Shown piece by piece: positions 1-5,938 of a stretch of 7,157 nucleotides of DNA. The stretch lies in the NCBI GenBank assembly GCA_013153675.1, contig JAADEA010000036.1:1-7157 (forward strand), read 5' to 3'. Position 1 is the stretch's first letter, and each line of letters opens with the position of its first letter. The position numbers and the translations under genes are program-made. The notes beneath the pieces were generated by a model. It did no database searches. It saw only the letters and a program-made list of their open reading frames with translations, and was not told the DNA's origin. This DNA is from Campylobacterota bacterium (GTDB lineage: Bacteria; Campylobacterota; Campylobacteria; Campylobacterales; Sulfurovaceae).

Positions 1-63
1 TATCTCTTTTTAAAAACAATAAAAAATCAAAGATGGGTTTTTTATTGTTTTTAAAAAGAGATA
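1..63. repeat. Perfect 26-bp inverted repeat upstream of livH
   Basis: Bases 1-26 are the exact reverse complement of bases 38-63, with an 11-nt spacer (27-37). Each arm contains a smaller palindrome, TTTTTAAAAA (7-16 and 48-57), and the spacer contains ATC-AAA-GAT (26-34). The right arm ends exactly where the livH SD begins. The arms are almost pure A/T and no T-run follows on the + strand, so this does not look like a normal rightward terminator. It could be an intercistronic mRNA hairpin between an upstream binding protein gene and livH, a dyad operator, or a leftward terminator. The left arm touches the window edge, so the full extent is unknown. Confidence 0.85.
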
Positions 64-68
64 AAAGG
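63..68 (+). promoter_or_regulatory. livH ribosome binding site
   Basis: AAAAGG lies 6 nt before the livH ATG and directly abuts the right arm of the inverted repeat. A hairpin upstream would therefore leave the SD free, possibly protecting the 5' end of a processed mRNA. No convincing -10 element is visible between the repeat and the start codon, so the livH promoter is probably upstream of the window or within the repeat. Confidence 0.6.
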
Positions 69-74
69 TTATAG

Positions 75-968
75 ATGGAACTCTCAACTTTTCTGCAACA
101 GCTAATTAATGGAATTAGTCTTGGTAGTATGTATGCTCTAATTGCAATTGGGTATACAATGGTTTATGGGGTATTAAGGTTAATTAACTTTGCCCATGGT
201 GATATTATGATGGTAGGTGCATTTTTAACTTATAGTGCCTACTCTTTAGGATTACCTTTTGGAGTAGCTTTTTTAGTAGGAATATTAGCTGCTGTAATTA
301 CTGGCATCTTAACTGATAAGATTGCCTATAAGCCATTAAGAGATGCTCCAAAAATATCTCTTTTAATTACTGCAATTGGTATTAGTTTCTTTTTAGAAAA
401 TCTATTTAATGTATTATATGGTGGTGTTCCAAGAGCATTTAAAGCACCTGAGTATCTCTCTAAAGTATTAAAGATTGGCTCTGTATATTTACCAGTTACT
501 ACAATTATTATTCCAATTATTACTATTTTAATTTTATTGGTTGTTTTATGGATTTTATATAAAACAAAATATGGAATGGCTATTAGAGCTTTGGCTTTTG
601 ATATTCCAACAGTTAAATTAATGGGAGTAAATGCAGATTTTATTATAACTATTGTATTTATGTTAGGATCTGCCTTAGCTGCTGTTGGAGGGGTCTTTTA
701 TGCAATAAGCTATCCAGAAATAGATCCTTTAATGGGAATTATAGTTGGTCTTAAAGCTTTTGCTGCTGCTGTTCTTGGTGGTATTGGAAGTGTAACAGGA
801 GCTGTTCTTGGAGGATTTATTTTAGGATTTACAGAGATTATGGTTGTAGCTCTTAAACCAGAGCTTGGAGGATATAAGGATGCTTTTGCATTTTTCTTTT
901 TAATTTTAGTTCTTCTATTTAGACCAACAGGTATTATGGGTGAAGATTTAGAAAGAAGTAGATTTTAA
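75..968 (+). CDS. livH: Branched-chain amino acid ABC transporter permease LivH
   Basis: This is the first of two inner-membrane permease subunits of a LIV-type (HAAT family) importer, which moves leucine, isoleucine, valine and sometimes other neutral amino acids inward from a periplasmic binding protein. The 297-residue protein is the usual family length and is hydrophobic throughout, with about eight membrane segments. Recognisable LivH blocks are the early INFAHGDIMMVGAF (37-50), LMGVN (182-186), and the cytoplasmic coupling region GLKAFAAAVLGGIGS (225-239), which docks with the ATPases. The C-terminus FRPTGIMGE (282-290) is also typical. The ATG is preceded by AAAAGG at 6-nt spacing. livM follows after a 10-nt gap. 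The cognate binding protein gene is not in the window and may lie upstream. Assignment to the LIV family is firm; the exact substrate is inferred. Confidence 0.95.
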   Translation: MELSTFLQQLINGISLGSMYALIAIGYTMVYGVLRLINFAHGDIMMVGAFLTYSAYSLGLPFGVAFLVGILAAVITGILTDKIAYKPLRDAPKISLLITAIGISFFLENLFNVLYGGVPRAFKAPEYLSKVLKIGSVYLPVTTIIIPIITILILLVVLWILYKTKYGMAIRALAFDIPTVKLMGVNADFIITIVFMLGSALAAVGGVFYAISYPEIDPLMGIIVGLKAFAAAVLGGIGSVTGAVLGGFILGFTEIMVVALKPELGGYKDAFAFFFLILVLLFRPTGIMGEDLERSRF

Positions 969-978
969 GGAATAGATT

Positions 979-2004
979 ATGAAAAATGCAATTGTAAAAC
1001 TTTTGATAATTATGGCAATTTATGGTTTAATAGTATTTGCTAACCAAACGCTTGATAGTTATACTTTAAGTATCTTAAATAATATTGGAATTTTTGCTAT
1101 TCTTGCTCTTAGTTACAATTTAATTAATGGGGTTACAGGGCAGTTTTCTCTTGAGCCTAATGGCTTTGTAGCAATTGGTGCGTACATTACTGCTTTATTT
1201 TTAATTCCAGCAGATACTAAGCTTGATATGTTTGCTCTTGTAGATCCAGCTCCTATTGTTTTAAAGATGCATGCTCCCTTTTTAGTAGCAATTATTGCAG
1301 GTGGTATAGGGGCTATGCTTTTAGCTTTCTTATTATCTTTTCCAGTATTTAGAGTAAGAGGAGATTATCTTGCTATTGTAACATTGGGATTTGGTTTTAT
1401 TATTAGAATTTTTGCTATTAATAATCCAGAATATACTAATGGTTCATTAGGATTAAATGATATTCCAGAGATTGCAGATTTTGAGTGGATTGGTGGAATT
1501 GCTCTTTTAACATTTATTGCTATGATTCATATTATCTACTCTCGTTATGGAAGAGCGATGAAAGCTGTAAGAGATGATGAGGATGCAGCTTTAGCAATGG
1601 GAATTGATACTTTTAAAATGAAGACAATTGCTTTTATGACAAGTGCTTTTTTTGAGGGAGTAGGTGGAGGATTAATGGCATCTTTCCTTAGTACTATTAC
1701 TCCAGATCAATTTAGCTTCCTTCTTACATTCCAGTTGCTTATTATTATTGTTTTAGGTGGACTTGGAAGTATGAGTGGAACTTTAATTGCTACTATATTA
1801 ATTATGTTTGGGATGGAGTGGTTGAGATTTTTAGATGAGGATATGGTAATTTTTGGTTACCATACTGGTGCACATCCTGGGCTTAGAATGGTGATTTTCT
1901 CTATTTTATTAATAGTAATGATGATCTTTGCAAGAAGAGGACTCCTTGGAGATAAGGAGCTTATAGACATAATTAGAGATCTTAGAAAGAAAAAGGGTAA
2001 TTGA
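979..2004 (+). CDS. livM: Branched-chain amino acid ABC transporter permease LivM
   Basis: This is the second membrane permease of the LIV importer and pairs with LivH to form the translocation channel. The 341-residue protein has about eight to ten hydrophobic segments. Family blocks are LSYNLINGVTGQFSLEPNGF (44-63), FRVRGDYLAIVTLGFG (124-139), the loop GRAMKAVRDDEDAALAMGID (191-210), and the ATPase-coupling block IVLGGLGSMSGT (257-268). The end, ARRGLLGDKEL (318-328), is the usual LivM tail followed by a short basic stretch. Instead of the common SLGHAGF form, residues 57-63 read SLEPNGF, a variant I recall from some other bacteria. The SD AAGGA (967-971) overlaps the livH stop codon and sits 7 nt before the ATG, supporting translational coupling. 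The stop overlaps the livG start by one base (TGATG). Confidence 0.94.
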   Translation: MKNAIVKLLIIMAIYGLIVFANQTLDSYTLSILNNIGIFAILALSYNLINGVTGQFSLEPNGFVAIGAYITALFLIPADTKLDMFALVDPAPIVLKMHAPFLVAIIAGGIGAMLLAFLLSFPVFRVRGDYLAIVTLGFGFIIRIFAINNPEYTNGSLGLNDIPEIADFEWIGGIALLTFIAMIHIIYSRYGRAMKAVRDDEDAALAMGIDTFKMKTIAFMTSAFFEGVGGGLMASFLSTITPDQFSFLLTFQLLIIIVLGGLGSMSGTLIATILIMFGMEWLRFLDEDMVIFGYHTGAHPGLRMVIFSILLIVMMIFARRGLLGDKELIDIIRDLRKKKGN

Positions 2005-2006
2005 TG
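1993..2006 (+). promoter_or_regulatory. livG SD and start-codon choice
   Basis: AAGGG (1993-1997) sits inside the end of livM. It is 6 nt before the ATG at 2004 but only 3 nt before the in-frame TTG at 2001. The ATG at 2004 is therefore the better start, giving a one-base stop/start overlap (TGATG) with livM. Confidence 0.75.
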
Positions 2007-2780
2007 GAAAGACCCCTCCTTGAAGTTAGAAATGTAACAATGAAATTTGGTGGAGTAGTGGCTATTAAGGATTTGACCTTTTCTGTAAGAGAGGGTGAAA
2101 TATATGGATTGATTGGTCCAAATGGGGCTGGTAAGACTACAATTTTTAATATTATTACAGGAAATTATACTCCAACAGAAGGAAGTATAATTTTTAATGG
2201 TGAAGATATTACTGGTCTTAAGCCAAATAAAGTAGTAGCAAAAGGTATTGCAAGAACATTTCAAAATATTAGACTTTTTAAAAGTATGAGTGTTCTTGAT
2301 AATATCTTAATTGGTTTTCATCAAAAGATAAAATATTCTTATTTAGAGGCAATATTGCGCCTTCCAAGATATCATAGTTGGGAAAAGAGAATACGAATAG
2401 AAGGAATGGGAATATTAGAAGCTTTTGATTTGGCTCAATATGCCTCTTATCCAGCCACAGCTCTTAGTTATGGAAATCAAAGAAAAGTAGAAATAGCAAG
2501 AGCTCTTGCTACAAACCCAAAGCTTTTATTATTAGATGAGCCAGCAGCAGGAATGAACCCTAAAGAGACTGATGAGTTAGCACATGTGATTGAGACTATA
2601 AAAGATGAATATGATCTAACTATTTTATTAATTGAGCATGATATGAAATTTGTAAATAGAGTGTGTGATAGGTTAACTGTATTAGATTATGGGGCTAAAA
2701 TTTTTGAAGGAAAGCCTCAAGATGCAATTGTAGATCCAAAAGTTGTAGCAGCATATTTAGGAGATTTTAATCATGCTTAA
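2004..2780 (+). CDS. livG: Branched-chain amino acid ABC transporter ATP-binding protein LivG
   Basis: This is one of the two cytoplasmic ATPases that power LivHM. From the ATG at 2004 the protein is 258 residues, the usual LivG size. The ABC motifs are intact and in order: Walker A GPNGAGKT (38-45), Q-loop TFQNIRLF (85-92), the signature LSYGNQ (154-159), Walker B LLLLDEP (174-180), and switch histidine H212 in IEHD. The non-canonical signature LSYG in place of LSGG is, to my knowledge, normal for LivG. The insert between Q-loop and signature (about 105-135) and the tail DPKVVAAYLGD are LivG hallmarks that separate it from LivF. The start overlaps the livM stop by one base and the 3' end overlaps livF by 8 bases, so expression should be coupled to both. 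An in-frame TTG at 2001 would add one residue but is too close to the SD. Confidence 0.95.
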   Translation: MERPLLEVRNVTMKFGGVVAIKDLTFSVREGEIYGLIGPNGAGKTTIFNIITGNYTPTEGSIIFNGEDITGLKPNKVVAKGIARTFQNIRLFKSMSVLDNILIGFHQKIKYSYLEAILRLPRYHSWEKRIRIEGMGILEAFDLAQYASYPATALSYGNQRKVEIARALATNPKLLLLDEPAAGMNPKETDELAHVIETIKDEYDLTILLIEHDMKFVNRVCDRLTVLDYGAKIFEGKPQDAIVDPKVVAAYLGDFNHA

Positions 2781-3465
2781 GGTAGAGAATTTAAAAGTAT
2801 CATATGGTGTAATTGCAGCAGTTAGAGGAATAGATATGGATATTCCCAAAAACTCAATAGTGACTCTAATTGGAGCAAATGGTGCGGGAAAAACATCTAC
2901 TCTAAATGCTATTGTTAATTTAGTAAAAAAGAGTGGAAAAGTTATCTATTTAGATAAAGATATCTCTAAATGGCCTACTCATAAAATTGTAAAAGAGGGG
3001 ATCTCTCTTGTTCCAGAGGGAAGAAGGGTATTTATAAATTTAACAGTAGAAGAGAATTTAAGAATGGGCGCATTTAATAATGATGAAGATTTTGAGAAAA
3101 ATAGAGATAGAGTATATGAACTTTTTCCTCGTTTAAAGAGTAAGGTCTCTCAAAAAGGAGGTACATTAAGTGGTGGTGAGCAACAGATGCTTGCTATTGG
3201 AAGAGCATTAATGAGTAATCCAAAGCTTTTAATGCTTGATGAGCCAAGTTTAGGACTTGCTCCAAAAATTGTAAAAGAGGTATTTGAAATTATTAAAGAG
3301 TTAAAAAAGAGTATTACTATTTTATTAATAGAACAAAATGCATATGCTGCTTTAAATATTGCTGATTATGGATATGTTTTAGAAAATGGCTCTATTACCT
3401 TAAAAGATGAAGCAAAAAATTTATTAGGTAATGATGAGGTAAGAAAAAAATATTTAGGAGGATAG
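2773..3465 (+). CDS. livF: Branched-chain amino acid ABC transporter ATP-binding protein LivF
   Basis: This is the second cytoplasmic ATPase of the LIV importer, expected to form a heterodimer with LivG beneath LivHM. At 230 residues it is the normal LivF length. Motifs are Walker A GANGAGKTS (34-42), the LivF-type Q-loop region PEGRRVF (81-87), signature LSGGEQQ (132-138), Walker B LLMLDEP (152-158), and IEQN (186-189). In the last motif the switch position is Gln188 rather than His, as I recall for E. coli LivF. ADYGYVLENG (197-206) is another LivF mark. The ATG at 2773 lies within the last codons of livG and is preceded by AGGAG about 10 nt upstream, also inside livG. It is the last liv gene; its final codons form the left arm of a probable terminator. 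Confidence 0.95.
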   Translation: MLKVENLKVSYGVIAAVRGIDMDIPKNSIVTLIGANGAGKTSTLNAIVNLVKKSGKVIYLDKDISKWPTHKIVKEGISLVPEGRRVFINLTVEENLRMGAFNNDEDFEKNRDRVYELFPRLKSKVSQKGGTLSGGEQQMLAIGRALMSNPKLLMLDEPSLGLAPKIVKEVFEIIKELKKSITILLIEQNAYAALNIADYGYVLENGSITLKDEAKNLLGNDEVRKKYLGG

Positions 3466-3527
3466 TTTTTATAGATTCTATAAAAATAAGCTACTTTTTT
3501 AGATCCTCTTTTTTCTTCTTTATTTTT
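3456..3527 (+). terminator. Probable compound terminator after livF
   Basis: AGGAGGAT (3456-3463, last codons of livF) can pair with ATCCTCTT (3503-3510), giving an 8-bp stem with one G-U pair. The enclosed region contains a perfect 10-bp A/T-rich inverted repeat (3466-3475 with 3477-3486, one central base). The outer stem runs straight into T6 and a long pyrimidine-rich, T-dominated stretch (3509-3527). The layout fits a rho-independent terminator for livHMGF. The outer loop is long (39 nt), so efficiency is uncertain. Confidence 0.5.
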
Positions 3528-3615
3528 AAGCTTTTTTAAATTTGCTTAAATAATTTTCGATTAAATGGGGTATTTATTGTTACTTTTTGTTTTAAAGTCT
3601 CTCTATGGCTATTTA

Positions 3616-3644
3616 TTTAAGAGCCAATTAATTGAGATTATAAT
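3616..3644 (+). promoter_or_regulatory. Candidate sigma-70 promoter for the aap operon
   Basis: A consensus TATAAT (3639-3644) is the best -10 element in the intergenic region. The -35 position at 17-bp spacing holds TTTAAG (3616-3621), only three matches to TTGACA. Campylobacterota are known for weakly conserved -35 boxes with T-rich upstream DNA, so this is acceptable. Transcription would start near 3650, giving a leader of about 32 nt before aapJ. Confidence 0.5.
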
Positions 3645-3660
3645 AAACTATAAAGTTTAT
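3643..3660. promoter_or_regulatory. Inverted repeat at the aapJ promoter/start site, possible operator
   Basis: ATAAACT (3643-3649) and AGTTTAT (3654-3660) are perfect 7-bp arms around a 4-nt centre. The repeat overlaps the last bases of the TATAAT and the predicted transcription start. This is a sensible position for a repressor dimer, or it would form a hairpin at the 5' end of the aap mRNA. Short A/T palindromes arise easily by chance in such DNA. Confidence 0.35.
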
Positions 3661-3671
3661 ATATTAAAGTT

Positions 3672-3677
3672 AAGGAG
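3672..3677 (+). promoter_or_regulatory. Strong aapJ ribosome binding site
   Basis: AAGGAG is 5 nt before the aapJ ATG. It is among the best SD matches in the window, in keeping with the high synthesis expected of a periplasmic binding protein. It fixes the aapJ start. Confidence 0.8.
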
Positions 3678-3682
3678 AATTT

Positions 3683-4693
3683 ATGAAGAGGTTACTTAAG
3701 CTATCCCTTGCTGCTGCCTTAATGGCTTCTGTATCTATGGCAGGAACATTAGAAGATGTAAAAAAGGCTGGTGTATTAAAGTGTGGAGTTAATACCTCTT
3801 TGCCAGGATTTAGTGAGGCTGATTCAAAAGGAAATTGGAGAGGATTAGATGTAGATTATTGTCGTGCGCTTGCGGCTATGGTTCTTGGAGATAGTAGTAA
3901 GGTTAAATATGTTCCACTAAATGCAAAAGAGCGTTTTACTGCTTTACAAAGTGGTGAGATTGATATTTTATCAAGAAATACTACAAATACAGAAACAAGA
4001 GATACTGCCCTTGGAATCAATTTTGCTGGTGTAATGTATTATGATGGGCAAGGATTTATGGTTCCAAAATCTCTTGGTGTAAAGAGTGCAAAAGAGTTAA
4101 ATGGAGCAACTATTTGTATTCAGGCTGGAACTACAACAGAGCTTAATTTAGCTGATTATTTTAGAAGTCACAATATGAAATATAAAGCAATTACATTTGA
4201 TACTAATGATCAAGTAAATAAAGCTTTTGAATCTGGTAGATGTGATGTGGTAACAACTGATGCATCAGGGCTATATGCTCAAAGATCAAAAATGAAACAT
4301 CCAGAAAAATATATAATTTTGCCAGAGATTATCTCTAAAGAGCCTTTAGCGCCTGCTGTTAGACATGGTGATGATAGATGGTTTGATATTGCAAAATGGA
4401 CAAGAAATGCTCTTTTAACTGCAGAAGAGAAGGGAATTACTTCTAAAAATATTGATAAAATAAAAGCTACTACTAATGATCCAGAAGTAAAAAGACTTTT
4501 AGGAATTGAAGGAAATATGTGTAAGAATATTGGGCTTGATAAAGAGTGCTTTTATAGAGCCATTAAGCAAGTTGGAAATTATGGCGAAATATTTGAGAGA
4601 AATGTAGGTATTAATACTCCTTTAAAAATTAAAAGAGGCTTGAATGCTCTTTGGACTCAAGGTGGAATTCAATACTCTCCTCCATTTAGATAA
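3683..4693 (+). CDS. aapJ: General L-amino acid ABC transporter substrate-binding protein AapJ
   Basis: This periplasmic solute-binding protein captures L-amino acids and delivers them to AapQM. The 336-residue length is standard for AapJ. Residues 1-20 are a Sec signal peptide (basic KR, hydrophobic core, cleavage probably after SMA at 18-20), with no lipobox Cys. The mature part is a bacterial extracellular solute-binding family 3 domain with AapJ-specific blocks: NAKERFTALQSGEIDILSRN (80-99), the TRDTALG region, YYDGQGFMVPKS (119-130), QAGTTTELNLADYF (147-160), LPEIISKEPLAPAVR (213-227), GNYGEIFERN (298-307) and GLNALWTQGGIQYSPPFR at the C-terminus. Six cysteines (34, 60, 145, 187, 280, 289) could make up to three disulfides. 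It has its own promoter candidate and a strong SD. Two stop codons in tandem (TAA TAG) are followed at once by a terminator hairpin. Confidence 0.95.
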   Translation: MKRLLKLSLAAALMASVSMAGTLEDVKKAGVLKCGVNTSLPGFSEADSKGNWRGLDVDYCRALAAMVLGDSSKVKYVPLNAKERFTALQSGEIDILSRNTTNTETRDTALGINFAGVMYYDGQGFMVPKSLGVKSAKELNGATICIQAGTTTELNLADYFRSHNMKYKAITFDTNDQVNKAFESGRCDVVTTDASGLYAQRSKMKHPEKYIILPEIISKEPLAPAVRHGDDRWFDIAKWTRNALLTAEEKGITSKNIDKIKATTNDPEVKRLLGIEGNMCKNIGLDKECFYRAIKQVGNYGEIFERNVGINTPLKIKRGLNALWTQGGIQYSPPFR

Positions 4694-4694
4694 T

Positions 4695-4718
4695 AGGGGC
4701 TTTTTGCCTCTTTTATTT
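4695..4718 (+). terminator. Intrinsic terminator/attenuator between aapJ and aapQ
   Basis: AGGGGC (4695-4700) pairs with GCCTCT (4706-4711), a 6-bp stem with one G-U pair and a T5 loop. The T-run TTTTATTT (4711-4718) follows, overlapping the stem's last T. It begins one base after the aapJ stop. The reverse strand has no T-run, so it acts rightward. As aapQMP follow without an obvious strong promoter, partial read-through is the likely way to make more AapJ than permease. Confidence 0.75.
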
Positions 4719-4725
4719 AAGGTAT

Positions 4726-4771
4726 AGAGTAGTTATTTATAGATAATTAATTATCTACAAATAACTGCTTT
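4726..4771. repeat. 46-nt near-perfect palindrome upstream of aapQ
   Basis: Bases 4726-4748 mirror 4749-4771. Of 23 opposed positions, 20 are Watson-Crick, two are G-U compatible in + strand RNA, and one (4739 A opposite 4758 C) is a mismatch. The core 4741-4756 is a perfect 16-nt palindrome. The fold ends 4 nt before the aapQ SD. Likely roles are an intercistronic mRNA hairpin that protects the aapQMP message from 3'-5' or 5'-end decay, or a dimeric operator if an internal promoter exists. Confidence 0.8.
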
Positions 4772-4775
4772 TGCC

Positions 4776-4781
4776 AAAGGA
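4776..4781 (+). promoter_or_regulatory. aapQ ribosome binding site
   Basis: AAAGGA lies 5 nt before the aapQ ATG, directly after the large palindrome. The CTTT just upstream (4768-4771) could pair weakly with its AAAG, but only through 4 bp. Confidence 0.7.
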
Positions 4782-4786
4782 TATAG

Positions 4787-5938
4787 ATGGATTTTTTGCG
4801 CAATGAAAAAGTGAGGGGAGTTATCTATCAAATTATTACAATTGTAGGATTTGTTCTTTTTATTGTATATATAGCTCAAAATACTGCTCACAATATAGAA
4901 CAAAGGGGAATTAAAACAGGATTTGATTTTTTAAATGCCACAGCTGGCTTTGATATAACAGAGTCTCCAATTCCCTTTTCTCCTCAAGATACCCATTGGG
5001 ATGTTTATAAAGTTGGGCTTTTAAATACTTTAATTGTCTCTTTTTGGGGAATAGTCTTTTCCTCTATTTTAGGATTAATTATAGGAGTATCAAGACTCTC
5101 TTCAAACTGGCTAATTAATCGTATAGCTGCTTCATATATAGAGATTTTTAGAAATATTCCTCTATTGCTTCAAATTCTCTTTTGGTATAATGTAGTATTA
5201 GCCACTTTACCTTCAGCAAGAAATAGTATTAATATTGCAAATATTATCTTTATAAATAATAGAGGCTTTTTTTTACCAGATTTTCACCTTCAAAAAGGTG
5301 CTTGGATTGTAGGTGCTGCTATTTTAATATCAATTGCTCTAATTATTTGGTTAAAGAAAAGAGCTGATAAAAAACAAGAATTAACAGGAGAACAAACACC
5401 AGTTTTTTTATATTCAGTTATTATTTTAATTACTCTTCCAACTCTTGCTTATTTTTTAGCAGGAAAGCCAATTAGTGCTACCTATCCAGTTCTTAAGGGA
5501 TTTAATTTTGAGGGTGGAAAGGTATATACTCCAGAGTTTTTAGCACTCCTTTTTGCTCTAAGCATCTATACTGCTACATTTATAGCAGAAGCTATTAGAA
5601 GTGGAATAGAAGCTGTTCCAAAAGGTCAAAAGGAAGCAGCTATATCTTTAGGTTTATCACCTACTCAAAGATTAAGACTTGTAATTTTGCCTCAAGCAAT
5701 TAGAATTGCTATTCCATCGATTATTAATCAATATCTAAATTTAATTAAAAACTCATCTTTAGCAGCTGCAATTGGATATCCAGAACTTGTTACAATCTTT
5801 GCAGGAACAAGTCTAAATCAAACAGGACAAGCTTTAGAGATTTTACTAATTACAATGTTGACATATTTAGCTATTAGCTTAGTTGTCTCTTTAATACTTA
5901 ACTGGTTTAATAATAAGATGAAAATAAAGGAGAGATAA
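4787..5938 (+). CDS. aapQ: General L-amino acid ABC transporter permease AapQ
   Basis: This inner-membrane permease pairs with AapM to form the channel for amino acids handed over by AapJ. At 383 residues it has the long AapQ form. It has an N-terminal membrane helix (about 11-30), then the AapQ hallmark NTAHNIEQRGIKTGFDFLNATAGFDI (32-57), with further helices at roughly 77-101, 120-140, 172-189, 206-224, 250-270 and 350-372. The cytoplasmic EAA loop (about 268-305; RSGIEAVPKGQKEAAISLGL then LPQAIRIAIP) is the docking site for AapP. The ATG follows AAAGGA at 5-nt spacing. The stop overlaps the aapM start by one base (TAATG). Part of its EAA loop is identical at DNA level to aapM over 27 bp. 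Confidence 0.94.
   Translation: MDFLRNEKVRGVIYQIITIVGFVLFIVYIAQNTAHNIEQRGIKTGFDFLNATAGFDITESPIPFSPQDTHWDVYKVGLLNTLIVSFWGIVFSSILGLIIGVSRLSSNWLINRIAASYIEIFRNIPLLLQILFWYNVVLATLPSARNSINIANIIFINNRGFFLPDFHLQKGAWIVGAAILISIALIIWLKKRADKKQELTGEQTPVFLYSVIILITLPTLAYFLAGKPISATYPVLKGFNFEGGKVYTPEFLALLFALSIYTATFIAEAIRSGIEAVPKGQKEAAISLGLSPTQRLRLVILPQAIRIAIPSIINQYLNLIKNSSLAAAIGYPELVTIFAGTSLNQTGQALEILLITMLTYLAISLVVSLILNWFNNKMKIKER
5676..5702 (+). repeat. 27-bp exact repeat, copy 1 (aapQ EAA loop)
   Basis: These 27 bases are identical to 6758-6784 in aapM and encode LVILPQAI in the ATPase-docking loop of each permease. It is a paralogue repeat rather than a mobile element. Confidence 0.9.
5927..5932 (+). promoter_or_regulatory. 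aapM ribosome binding site inside aapQ
   Basis: AAGGAG lies within the last aapQ codons, 5 nt before the aapM ATG, which itself overlaps the aapQ stop (TAATG). This is a classic coupled arrangement that keeps the two permeases in equal amounts. Confidence 0.8.

Larger units (their letters stand above)
3466..3682 (+). other. liv-aap intergenic region
   Basis: This 217-nt non-coding stretch separates the two operons. Its first part belongs to the probable liv terminator. The middle is A/T-rich and includes two minor inverted repeats: TTTAAGC (3525-3531) with GCTTAAA (3544-3550), and TGGCT (3606-3610) with AGCCA (3622-3626). The last part carries the aapJ promoter candidate and SD. I recognise no riboswitch, tRNA or sigma-54 promoter (no GG-N10-GC pair). 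Confidence 0.7.

Noticed and set aside
2001..2003. TTG as livG start
   Set aside because: Only 3 nt from AAGGG; the next codon is ATG at proper spacing and overlaps the livM stop as TGATG.
1857..2264. Minus-strand open frame opposite livM/livG
   Set aside because: It lies antisense to two clearly conserved genes, is rich in Ser/Ile/Asn/Cys as expected of a shadow frame, and shows no known domain.
3187..3340. Loss of the switch histidine in LivF as a defect
   Set aside because: Gln in IEQN is, to my knowledge, the normal state of LivF proteins; LivG keeps its histidine.
3550..3566. CodY-like AATTTTC match in the spacer
   Set aside because: Only half of the motif matches, and CodY is a Firmicutes regulator that does not fit this gene style.
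3466..3682. Lysine, glycine or other riboswitch ahead of aapJ
   Set aside because: No conserved G/C helices or known core motifs are visible, and the predicted leader from the -10 box is only about 32 nt.
3565..3699. Small + strand reading frame (44 codons, ATG at 3565) in the liv-aap spacer
   Set aside because: It has no SD, runs through the aapJ promoter and SD into aapJ in another frame, and its composition is that of A/T-rich spacer.
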